64,000 nt of DNA from Maylandia zebra. Its lineage: Eukaryota > Chordata > Actinopteri > Cichliformes > Cichlidae. Under the pieces are notes generated by a model. That model worked only from the letters and a program-made list of their open reading frames with translations. It did not search any database and had not been told where the DNA came from. Of the stretch, positions 27,760-37,975 are shown one piece after another (the first letter of the stretch is position 1; every line of letters begins with the position of its first letter). The stretch lies in NCBI RefSeq assembly GCF_041146795.1, contig NC_135183.1, positions 9,435,340 through 9,499,339 on the forward strand, read 5' to 3'. The position numbers and the translations under genes are program-made.

Positions 27760-28120
27760 CAATTTGATTTTGTTATTACTGATGAAGACAGAGATTCCCT
27801 TAGTGGGCAGAGAACCTTCATAATCAGCAGTTAGGTCTCCATCCACAAACCTGAAGTAATTATTGTCTCAAGATAAAAATGGAAGGCAGCGCTGATTTAT
27901 TTTTTTTTCTAAGGAAAAAAATAAACTAGATATAGAAATGACCTTAATATTATTTCTCTCTCTGGGCATTTCCAATAAAAATATTGCATCGGAAGGTTTG
28001 ATAAAAGGATTATGTGGCCAGCTTTATGTGGCTGGAGTCAAATCTGGATATGGAAGGAGAGCTTTTTGATTGAATAATTCTTGTTTCCTTTCTGCCAAGC
28101 TAGCAGTCCTCTTTGGGGAA
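27760..28120. promoter_or_regulatory. Candidate conserved non-coding island
   Basis: Repeat-free sequence includes cttcataatcagcagttagg, ctgaagtaattattgtctca (SOX/homeodomain-like) and ataaaaggattatgtggcca. No gene is visible. Confidence 0.3.
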
Positions 28121-28640
28121 AGTAAAAATCAGCATTATGCCAGATTTATACATGTGCTCTGACTCTCTGTAGAAGTAAGTGTGCCAATATTGTATGTCTG
28201 ACTACCTGCCTACTGTATGTGTTTGAATGTTTCCATGTGTGCTCGGGGATGTAGAGAGATGATGACTGTGTGGTCGACAACATTTCAAGCACAATTTCTA
28301 GCATTAATGGTCAAAAATGTGGAAATAAAAGACACTTTAAAAAAAAGTATATCTATTTCATTTAGTACCATTCAATGACTTTAGAAAACAGTTTTCTACA
28401 GTCACTGGTACTGTCTAAGTCCCAGTTTGATTATTCTGTAGAACAATAGCCATGTGTTGTGCATATGAGAAAAGAACTGCACTAAAGTAACTCCTTACTA
28501 AGAACCTGCACTGGCACTGGTATAAAATTCAGATTATGTAATAAATCTCACTAACATTATTTTTACTATGTCTCTGATATTTAATCTAATTATAGGATTT
28601 TACACAATGTTTAAAGACTATTTGGCCTTGTACAGAAAAT

Positions 28641-28718
28641 GTGTAAACTTGATGAATTTGGTAGATAAAAGTGACCACTTTACAACCAGCCTTGATTCAA
28701 ATAACTACTCTGGTGTAA

Positions 28719-28790
<72 letters not shown>

Positions 28791-28815
28791 ATTTCCTGTT
28801 AAAAAAAGTCTGTAA
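28641..28815. repeat. Copy A of a dispersed repeat, expanded by (GAAA)n
   Basis: gatgaatttggtagataaaa...acaaccagccttgattcaaa is about three-quarters identical to 30789-30870. Copy A has a (GAAA)n run of about 72 bp (28719-28790) between the halves. The right part resumes as cctgttaaaaaaagt. Confidence 0.6.
28719..28790. repeat. (GAAA)n microsatellite, about 18 units
   Basis: This is a pure tetranucleotide run within copy A of a dispersed repeat. It explains the KERKKERK and SFFLSFFL ORFs over it. Confidence 0.97.
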
Positions 28816-29149
28816 CAAAGAGAAAGAAAAATTAAAAACATGGTGAGGTATTTTGCAGTTTTGTTTTCTGTCTGCAGAGTAACTGGCAACTATTAGAACA
28901 AAATTGTATGTTTTTGAAATATTCTGCTTGATTTGCTGTCTATAACCATACACAAACGTATTTTCTGTGAGCATTCAAAATTCTTCCACTGTAATATTTT
29001 CAAATTAAATGCATGATAAAATAAAATAACTTTCCAAAAAAAAGCTTATATTTGGGTCAGTCAGGGTTACCGAGTTGGCGTACTTGAGGCATGACAACTG
29101 AGCAAGAAGAAAATTCAATTTATGAATGAATCTTGATTTAATTCTGATT

Positions 29150-29400
29150 TAAACTGTTCAAATAACAGTGTATTATTCATCTGCTGTTATCGGGGCATCA
29201 TCAGCAGTCACAACGGGCTGCCGTTAAGGCGTTTGACCCCAGAATTTCGTTATCATAACAGGGCTGTGACCTCCTGACCTGCAGTCATTACTGCTGTCTC
29301 CTCCAATCAGCCCTCCAAAGCTCTGAAGATGCCCTCTGGGAACAAACAGGCTGCTGGAATAGAGGTGACATTAGATTTATGCATGTGTGTTAGTACTGCT
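29150..29400. promoter_or_regulatory. Candidate conserved non-coding island
   Basis: The block around tatcggggcatcatcagcag, aacgggctgccgttaaggcg and tctcctccaatcagccctcc is more GC-rich and complex than the flanks and has no ORF with family features. Confidence 0.35.
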
Positions 29401-29689
29401 TGAGCACAGGCACACTGCTGTAAGTGTGTGTGTGTGTTGTGTGCTTCATTACTTATAAGGACCAGGGTGTTCTCACAATCATAGAAAAAAATGATTAAAA
29501 AACACCCAAAGATGGGTTTTTTCATGTTGTACACTTCTTGCAGAGCTTAGTTTAGTATTTCTGTTGACTGTTAAGATTAAGATTAAAACAGGGTTGGTAA
29601 CAGATTTGAATGTGGGGCAGTTCCTGGTAAAGGCTTGCTTGATGTTAGGTAAATACAAGAGGGTTTAGAAAAGTTTAGAAGAGTACTGT

Positions 29690-30500
29690 GCAAAGGTTTT
29701 GAGATACCCCTCATTTCTTTATATGTCAGGAAAACAGAAAATAGTTGCAACACTTTACTCAAATCTACAAAGATAAATGAAAGCACAGTATGTATTAGCA
29801 CTGTATTTGATGCTTACCGATATGTACTGATACTTTCATGCTTAAAAATAAAGTTATTGTCAATCAGATGCTCCGCAGATGGCAGTGCAGGGTTGATCAA
29901 AACCTGACGGTACGTTTGTGCATTCATAGTTCCATCAGTTATGACAGCATCTTCAAGACCACTAGCAGAAATTAGCCCAAAACCACGACAGAGCCTCCAC
30001 CGTGTTTTATAGATGGCTGTAGACACTCACAGCTGTACCTCCTTCCTGGTATGTATAGCATGGTAGATAATATTAACAATTAGAACCCAGAATTTCAAAA
30101 TTGGATTTCACTGCTACATAAGAACTATTGCCAATGATTTTCAGTCCAGTTTTTGTGTAATTTAGTATACCCCGGTCATGTTTCCCTTCTTCCACCCTTC
30201 CGCTGAGATAATTTCTGATGAATCATCAGCAAACAGAAGCTGGATCAACTGAAGGGCCAGCTACACTGCTCAGGCCCTTTGTCGGGTCTCTACAGGATTT
30301 TTTCCTAATTCTTAAGAACATGACCTTCACATACTGTTTGCCTGACACATTTGTATTTGTCTTTCACTTGTCCAGTTTGCTCAGAAGTTTCAGGAACACA
30401 CTGCACACCATGCTGAGATATAGCAAGTTGTGGGCTAAGATCCAAGGACTGCACTGAAAACGAGTGAAAAAGCAGCCACTGTTCAAAGAGGGATGGCTCA
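29690..30500 (-). pseudogene. Decayed Tc1 transposase fragment
   Basis: The minus strand encodes broken transposase, including a stretch with GLEDAVITDGTMNAQTYRQV between about 29880 and 29970, which corresponds to the middle of Tc1 DDE domains. The end gtgcaaaggttttgagatac near 29690 resembles a Tc1 terminal repeat. Several stops interrupt it. Confidence 0.65.
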
Positions 30501-30788
30501 AGTTGCACAGTACCGTAAACTATAATTCGAGGGAATCAAATATATTTTACTGTGCTTCCTGTGTTTCTTTTAAAAAACATGTTCATTGCACTGAGTTGAT
30601 GATCAATGGAGTGAACAGGACAGATCAGAAAAAACAAATATTCAGAAAATATCCTGAATACAGCACAAGGTACAACAGGGGTAGACAGTATGTTTTGTTT
30701 TGTTTTTTCCAGAAGAACATGCTGATTGTTATTGATGGGCCACACATCAAACAAATAATCTGAAACAAGACACACACATAGATGAATT

Positions 30789-30870
30789 ATGTTAACCTCG
30801 ATGAATTTGGTAGATACAACTGACTGCTTTACAAACAGCCTGGATCCAAAAACTTTCTGTTAAAAAATGT
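30789..30870. repeat. Copy B of the dispersed repeat, without the GAAA run
   Basis: gatgaatttggtagatacaa...acaaacagcctggatccaaa is followed directly by tttctgttaaaaaatgttga, the uninterrupted counterpart of the segment at 28641-28815. The two are in the same orientation, 2.1 kb apart. Confidence 0.6.
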
Positions 30871-31820
30871 TGACTTTTCATGTTACCATAAAAATGACTA
30901 TGTCTTGCTAACTGTCTGATATGCATACCTCAAACTGTATGAAATATAGGAGACTGTTATATTCATCAGAATACAGTATTTACTATCTAACCAAATGTCT
31001 GCATCAATGAATATTAATAATAGTTAATATTCTGAGACAGCAAGCCCACATGGACCTTTGCATGTCTATTTAAAGGAGTGAAACTAAAGTGGGACAGTGT
31101 TTCTCAGGTTTGATTTGATGCTATTCTAAGAAAAAACCCTTTCAAGCACTGCTGTTGTGTCGGAAATAAAAGATGTAACATCGCGTCAGGTGAGGCGAAG
31201 CTTTTGTTCAGTACAGAAACAGGATTTTCTTAGAAATCTATCAGACTCACATTCAAACACAAGGTAATTCATCTCAAGAGGCACACCGTGAGTTCATCAG
31301 CTGGGACCAACATGTCACCAGTTAACTCCAGGCTGGCGTTCTGTCAGTATACAATCTGTGAGACACTGTTTGAACGAGGGAGGGCTTCATTTATCATCAA
31401 CACAGTAGCTGAATAAACATTTGTGAACGTGTTGGTGACTCACACTGTGTTCATCATGGTTATCATTTATCATTCCCAAAAAGACAAGACTCATTAAACC
31501 TGTTAATATTTAAAAGACTTCTTTTGTAGTTTTCTATACATTCTTATTTTTTTTTAATCTAGTACATAAAAAATGTCTTTCCCCTGAAAGCTCATCTAGT
31601 TTGATTTCATTCTAAACTCCTCGTACAAAAAAAGTATATGCGATGGGTACTTCCATGGAGTGACTACTTCTGAATTAAGCTTGGCACAAAAGCAAAAAGT
31701 CACAATGTCTTTCTGGGGCATCCTGACTGGAAAAACAGAGGAAGAAAAGCAGCTTTTTACACAAAAGATGAACATTCTCAACTTGCTTGATGCAAAAAGA
31801 CCCATTTCACCTTCATAGAG
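30871..31820. other. Gene-free interval
   Basis: AT-rich sequence lies between the dispersed-repeat copy and the SINE. No ORF, repeat or motif stands out. Confidence 0.6.
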
Positions 31821-32156
31821 AATGGTAAAATGGTAAATGGCCTGTATTTATATAGCGCTTTACTAGTCCCTAAGGACCCCAAAGCGCTTTACATATCCAG
31901 TCATCCACCCATTCACGCACACATTCACACACTGGTGATGGCAAGCTACATTGTAGCCACAGCCACCCCGGGGCGCACTGACAGAGGCGAGGCTGCCGGA
32001 CACTGGCGCCACCGGGCCCTCTGACCACCACCAGTAGGCAACGGGTGAAGCGTCTTGCCCAAGGACACAACGACCAAGACTGTCCAAGCCGGGGCTCGAA
32101 CCGGCAACCTTCTGATTACAAGGCGAACTCCCAACTCTTGAGCCACGATCGCCCCC
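31821..32156 (-). mobile_element. tRNA-derived SINE, AFC-like
   Basis: On the minus strand the element starts gggggcgatcgtggctcaag, with an A-box-like stretch at about 32125-32146 and a perfect B box GGTTCGAGCCC at 32092-32102. A conserved core and a tail with agcgctatataaatacaggc ending in the ccatttacc motif follow. From memory this is the African cichlid AFC SINE, which points to the lineage of the organism. The tRNA head is a relic, not a tRNA gene. No clear target duplication was found. Confidence 0.8.
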
Positions 32157-32799
32157 AAAAGTGTCCCATGTATGACCACATGATGTCAAAAAGCCAAAAG
32201 AAGAAGCACCACGCCTACTTACTGAAATGGTGTCGTTCTAATGAAGTCACTCCAGAAAATGATTGGACAGGAAAATAATCTGCTGACAGGAGGTCATAAC
32301 CTGACTTTAACTAGCACCGGCTCAGCACAAATTGAACCAGCAGAACTACATGCAACTGTGCGATTTAGAGGAAAGCATCTGATCATTTGCACAAACTTCT
32401 AATCAGCTAATGACAGAACTTTATCACCGGCTGTATGTTTCCGTAAGGAATAAACACACGGCTTTCCTATCAAAGCATGCAGGTCACCTTGTACACTGCA
32501 GCCTACTAAGTGCACAATGCAAATGCAAAGTCCAACTGCAACTCACAAAACACAATCAAATGCAGCACTGCAGGGATACAAAACTTAATATCATCCCTCT
32601 TCATCTCCTTCAGACAGCCTCACTGTCTACCTCCAGAGTGCCAAAAAACCCACTCTTTGTCCCTAAAGTATCTTATTGTCATCCTAATCATTCCTCACAA
32701 TCACAAACAATCTCACAACTTTTTTCCCCCATTCAGCCCTATCTACTTATGCAGTTCCCAGAAGGCATTGCCTTTTAGACCCTTCCTCTCTGGCAGCTA

Positions 32800-33780
32800 A
32801 GATGTCGGGAAAACAAATAACAGCGGAAAACAAAACAAAACAAAGTCTCCTGAAATACCTTGTGGATGCCCAGAGGAAGGCGCTGGACAGACAGATGAGC
32901 AGATAGGTTTCCTCTGTCCTCTTCTCTCAGGCTGCCTCTTCTCTCGGCGTGCTGTGGAGAGTGACTGCTCACAGCCCGCCTGGCATATCTAATTAGAGCC
33001 AGGCTGTTGCCACTATCGGGCAGAGGATCTACCTCTCCAATCTCTCCTGACTCAATCTTCCCCATCTCTGATTTTCTTTTATATTTATGCTGGAATATTT
33101 AATTGTAGACAAAAGGTTACTCTGGGCTCTATTCATCGCACACAGGCAGAATAATCTCCTTTAAAAGGCTTGACATTTCAGGCTTTTCAAAAGGGGCTGA
33201 AAAAATTATATCCCCGCTTTTGTTAATCAATGAAGTAGAACTCCCCCGAACAAAAGAATTAAATTGCTTGGTTGGGTTAATAAAACACACAGAAATAGCT
33301 GCTTCCTGTGGGCTTTTGTGCCTTCCACTGGCTCCCCCCATATGCAACCAGCACTGTAATTCCATATGATTTGGGGGGCAAAACTCTCATTTCTCCACAC
33401 AGTTGGCTTTTTAAATCCTATTGAATGAGCAGTCTGTGAGGCTGGCTGATTGGGACCTCTTGCCTGAGCCTGGCTGCCTGGCTGCCTGGCTAGCAGAAAA
33501 GGCTCTCTCCATTTAAATATGACTTCCACTAAGGAAAGACAGCTAGTCCACTACAATTTACAATTTCTATACTGCCCCTGCTTTAGAAAAAACATTGTAA
33601 TTATGCAAATGATAGGGGCAATAATTAGGCCCTTCACTGTCCCATTGTGTTGCCTGCCGTCATGTTTCAGCCCAATGGTGGGAGAAACGCAGCGGGGCAT
33701 GTTCGGTTTAAAATTGCTCCTTGCAGACTCTCTGCAGATGTTCACAGTATCTTCTGTGCTACAACTAGCCGTCACCCAAA
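32800..33780. promoter_or_regulatory. Candidate conserved non-coding island
   Basis: This is nearly 1 kb of complex, repeat-free sequence rich in TAAT-type and CATTGT/ACAAAAG-type motifs, including the composite site at 33593. The ORFs on both strands are short and unlike proteins. Conservation cannot be tested here. The call rests on texture and location. Confidence 0.4.
33593..33610 (+). promoter_or_regulatory. SOX-OCT composite site in a low-repeat island
   Basis: A SOX core (CATTGTA, 33593-33599) and a perfect octamer (ATGCAAAT, 33603-33610) are 3 bp apart. This is the order and spacing I recall from the FGF4 enhancer bound by SOX2 and OCT factors. It lies in a stretch (33050-33780) without repeats or ORFs of note, in what is probably the sox2 domain. 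Confidence 0.5.
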
Positions 33781-34042
33781 GCCAGGGTGCCTCTATATAC
33801 CACAGCATAGCATACAGCTGTAGCCTTTATCCTCCACTGTAGTCTACACAAAATGAGACTATTAGTTTTGTGTTATGTCTGCTCATGCTGTTAGTCTAGC
33901 TGTATTGTAACTGTCATAATAAGTTTTATCTGAGCAATGGCATCATTTTTGTAATTTATCCTCTGTACACCACCACTGTCAGTTTTAAATAGTCTTTAAG
34001 GTATGATAAAAACTCAGATTTCAGCTTTCATTTAAAGGGTTT

Positions 34043-34855
34043 AACAAAAGTATTGGACCAGCTGTTTAGTAAATGACAGCCACTTCTATATATGGCTTCC
34101 ATTTTAAGAGGCTTGAAAAAAAATGCTGCTGCTTGTTTGTGGGTCTCTCTGTGATTGTCTTGTATCCAGTATTGTATTCGGGCTTGTAACTAAAACGCAC
34201 GCTTTGTTTGGATGAGATCAAGTGACTGATTAGGGCCATCAAAGAATATTCCATTTCTTTACCTTGAGAAACTTTTGGGCTGCTTTTGCAGTATGCTTTG
34301 GGTCATGATCCATTTGTGCTACCAACTGCTGTTTGATGGGTTTTGCAGCATTTGGCTGAATCTGAGCAGAAAGTATAGCCCTGTACACTTCACAGTTCAT
34401 CCTGATACTTCTATCAGCAGTCACATCATCAATAAACACCAATGGTCTGGTACCACTGGCAGCCATACATTGTTAAATCATAAGATTGCCTCCACCATGT
34501 TTGACAGATGATATTGTACACTTCAGATCATGAGCTGTTTCTCTTCTTCACCGTGTGCTTCTCTTTCCATCATTCTGGTACAAGCTCATCTTGGTTTCAT
34601 CTGTCCAAAAATACTTTTTTTCCAGAACCCTCTAGTTGTTCAAAGCCTTGTTGCAAACTTTCCATTCATGAGGACATCTCTTGACTTTGACAGTGATACA
34701 GCTCAAGATTGTTCTTGACTTGGTTAGATGCTCTGAAGTTATTTTTCTTAACCATAAAAATAATTCAGCCATCACACACTTTAATTGTCTTCTGGGATCT
34801 TTCAGGATGTCTGCTGTTGCAGAGCCAGCCATTGCTTTCCTTCTTTTTAACCCTT
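34043..34855 (-). pseudogene. Decayed Tc1 transposase fragment
   Basis: The minus strand carries a transposase C-terminal half, with a readable block that includes a DHDPKHTAKAAQKFL motif at about 34255-34320. One inverted-repeat-like end (aacaaaagtattggacc) is visible at 34043. The other end is not clear, and the copy has multiple stops. It abuts the retrotransposon fragment downstream. Confidence 0.7.
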
Positions 34856-35029
34856 TAAAGCCTAGTGTTTAACATTTGATAAATTTGTTTTAGTGAGTTT
34901 TTCAGACTTCTTAATCACCAGTGTGGGTTAGGGCTCTGGTCATATTTTGAATCAGTGTCTGGATTTTCTTCCATGTGTGTGTTCTGTGCCGTTGAGTGTC
35001 TCTGCAGGTTCTCTTTCTAATTGGAGAGC

Positions 35030-36655
35030 TGGCAGCCGCTGATTGGTTCCCATCATCAAGTGGCTGTTTTGAAAACCCTATCTCCAGGCAAAGTTCGGTG
35101 GGCCCTACTCTGTCCAAGAGAAGTTGAGTGATGCTGATAATGTTTGCAGGTACCCCAGACCATAGGAAAAAACGTTGTGTGTGTCACGTTAACCTGATGA
35201 AGCCTTATTTCGTTTGCCATACAAGTGTAAACTCCTCTTCATCCCTGGCTGTGCCATCAGCTATGCCCGTTAGTGATGTGGCAGTTGCGAACGAAATGGC
35301 TCTTAGAGCCGGATCTGTGACGTGAACGATGCGAGCCGGCTCCTTATTGAGAGCCGTGTTTTTTTTTCTTTCTATCACCCTCTCTCTCGCACTTTTTTTC
35401 CACTTCACTCCGCATGCGAGCTTGTGCTTTGCACTGGGCAGAGGGGGGAGGGGCGGTAGTTACGCTCGCAGTAGCACAGAAACAGAGCGGGAGGGAGAGA
35501 CAGAGAAAGAGAGCCAGGGACAACAACGTCACATTAGAAAAGTATAGTAATCACCCACAACTATTTTCAGTTGCGGATGATAAAGGATTCAGAAAGTTTA
35601 TTCATGCAGGCCTATATGACAGAGAATATGCATGTTCTTTTTGTTTTCATATTTTAATTTAGATTTAATTGTGTTGTGATTTGCAGTGTTTTGTGTTGTT
35701 TCATTTTAAATTTGTTTAAAAGGAAAAAGCTGAAAATTTAAATAGTTAAAAGTTGAAATGTGACTAGTTGGTTTTTGTATTATATGATTTATTTATTACA
35801 TTTTATGTGGAGTGAATAAATAAAAGTATATTTAAGGTGGCCCCTACAGACAAAGCACGTACAAACTTCAAACGACCGGATTTGGTGTGTGATAGTAACA
35901 GGTAAATGAACTTTTTTTTTAAATTATTTGAATATATATGAGTGCTTGTGTATAAATACACAAACAATACACATATTTCAATTGTGTAATTTAAGTGATC
36001 TAGGTAGCTCTGTTTTGAAGTTCAGTTAATGCTAGAAATGTGTTTTGGAGTTTGTACGTGTTTTGTCTCTAGGGGCCACTGTATATATTTATATATAAAC
36101 ATATATAAATAAAACCACTTTTTTTTTTACATTAGTAATTCCTTTTGTACATAATTTTATATTATTGTTAATAATAAATTAATTAAAGCAACAAAACAAC
36201 CTGAAGACCCAGTTCTCTAAAAACAGCCGAAAGACCCGGCTCTTTTTAGTGAGTCGAGCCGAAAGAGCCGGTTCTCTAAAAACAGCCGGAAATCCCATCA
36301 CTAATGCCCGTAGTTGTGCCAGCATCAGCGTCTCAGTACAATCCAGAAAGTGATGGTTTACTTTTTGTTTGTGCCGAGGGTTGCTCTCAACTCAGAAATA
36401 TTAGACAATTTAAAATCCCACCCAAAACACTTGGATGACTCTGCCAAGAAGAATGTGTGCTGTCTGATTGAAAATCACCTTTCCCTGTTTGCCAACACTC
36501 CGTCTCGCGCTACTGTTCTGGAACACGACGTAGATGTAGGTGGCCATCCTCTGATCAACCAGCACGCTTAGCGGCTGAACCCACGCGCACTTTTTTGGCA
36601 AGAAGTTTTACTTGCTGGAAAACAGTCTAGCTGTTCCAGTGCATGTAGCTCTTTA
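35030..36655 (+). pseudogene. Ty3/Gypsy-type pol fragment, Gmr1-like gene order, split by a MITE
   Basis: Left of the MITE, a frameshifted reading shows a GPY-type integrase C-terminal end followed by CHVNLMKPYF (about 35085-35215). Right of it, the same strand reads an RT N-terminal lead-in with VLEHDVDVGGHP and a QHA motif (about 36400-36570), then a YLLENSLAVP motif in another frame (to about 36655). Stops and frameshifts make it non-functional. No LTRs, gag or protease were found. The order integrase then reverse transcriptase fits Gmr1-like elements known from fish, not standard Ty3/Gypsy. Boundaries are approximate and exclude nothing but the 35271-36303 insertion. Confidence 0.65.
35271..36303. 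mobile_element. hAT-type MITE (about 1.03 kb) inserted in a retrotransposon fragment
   Basis: The ends tagtgatg and catcacta are inverted, with gagccgg/ccggctc-rich subterminal DNA on both sides (gagccggatct, aaagagccggttctc). The 8-bp target atgcccgt is duplicated perfectly at 35263-35270 and 36304-36311. The interior is AT-rich apart from a C/T and G-rich tract near 35350-35480. No transposase is seen. Confidence 0.9.
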
Positions 36656-37285
36656 ACAAAGGGTTAAATTGCTAATTAGCTAAACTACTATTTAGTTTAA
36701 TTATTTTTTTAGCCCTGGCCTCCCAGTGCACTTTAAATGCTAACATTAGCTGTGTATCACACTTCAAGTGTTCTAGTCACTCCTGAGCTGCGGTGTATCA
36801 CACTCACCAGCTACCTATAATATGAGTATACATACCAGAAACACGTGTGACAAGAAAAGCATTCAAAAAGCATTCAGTTTAAGCTAGTATTTAACGGGTT
36901 GCTAACAATAGCATCTAGTTTGACCACACAGAGACCCACAATTTAAAAATTAAAATGTGCTTTTGAAACTAATAAAATTGAACTCACTGCCAAAAAGGTT
37001 CATGTCAGGTTCCAACTTCCAACAGCATTCATGAAAAGGACCAAGAGTAGCATGGGAGGGGAAAGGACACACAGCTAAGACCAACATTAGAGGCAATATT
37101 CAAAGGGGAAAATGAAATCATCAGACTGAAGAGATTAAAGAAATTACAAAGGTATGCATCTGTGATCTTTAAGGTTTTGTTGTTGTTGTTGTTTTCTTAT
37201 GCATGTGTAGCTGAAAGTGTGATTACTACCAGAATTACAGTGGTTATTTATTTACACTGTTCATTACAGCGGGATAAAATTTTTA
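36656..37285. other. Gene-free interval
   Basis: AT-rich sequence lies between the retrotransposon fragment and the LINE remnant. A short (gtt)n run occurs near 37180. Nothing else is seen. Confidence 0.6.
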
Positions 37286-37640
37286 ATGTATATCTCAGGA
37301 GTAACCTTTCCTTTACTACAGGGGATTCATAGCACCAGCATCATCGGGAGGGCCCAAAACATAATTAACATCACCTACAGCGTCATCTATTCACACTACA
37401 GGAGTCTGAAATTGAGGACTAAACGACTCTCAAACACCTTCTACCCAAAGACCATTAGACACCTGAATAAAATAATCAACACTGCTCTTCTACCACCTCA
37501 TCACAGCTATTAAGTATAATTGCACTATTTCTTACAGTATTATTAGAAGTATCTGTCACACTAATAAACTACCTTGCATAAGCATTAACACGAGTTTGCA
37601 CATTCACTACTTGTACTTGTCTCATCCTAGAATCACAACA
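37286..37640 (+). pseudogene. LINE reverse-transcriptase C-terminal remnant
   Basis: The reading over 37286-37513 contains SIIGRAQNIIN and LRTKRLSNTFYPKTIRHLN. It matches the extreme C terminus of fish L2/Rex-type LINE proteins (SIIGRA...RTNRLKNSFYP pattern, from memory). It has no upstream RT motifs, and the following A/T-rich stretch is probably its 3' UTR. Confidence 0.6.
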
Positions 37641-37779
37641 GAATATTTTCATTGACATAAACTGGGTAAAGTATTATTTTCAATTTTGTTTTCCCTTTTA
37701 AAAAAATGTTTCCCTTAAAATGTTTAACCTGTGTTTTTTTCTTTTAACTGTATGGTTTTATAAAGTCAAATAACTTTCC

Positions 37780-37975
37780 CGCAAATTTTTATTTATCCAG
37801 GAATAAACACAAACGTTAGAAACCAAGGAAACAGCTGCGAGTTGCGTTTACCCGGTGTTTACGACAGTTCTCTTTCATTTCCGGCATAAACACATGGACG
37901 CCTGAGCCACGAAAACATGAGAGGTCAAAAGTTATGGTCGTAATCTTCAGCATAAACGGAACATAACACAGAAAC
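37780..37975 (+). promoter_or_regulatory. Putative dnajc19 promoter and 5' UTR
   Basis: This is the sequence just upstream of the start codon of dnajc19. It is richer in CpG than the surrounding desert and contains an ETS-like core (tttccggc near 37876). No TATA box is obvious. A short upstream ATG near 37917 opens an eight-codon uORF that stops before the real start, if transcription begins above it. The transcription start cannot be set from sequence alone. Confidence 0.4.

Noticed and set aside
28680..28974. ORFs with SFFLSFFL or KERKKERK repeats
   Set aside because: They are by-products of the (GAAA)n run, and the spacing is not that of a CRISPR array or protein repeat.
32085..32156. tRNA-like sequence with a perfect B box
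   Set aside because: It is the head of a SINE. The cloverleaf is not complete and the body continues into a SINE core and tail.
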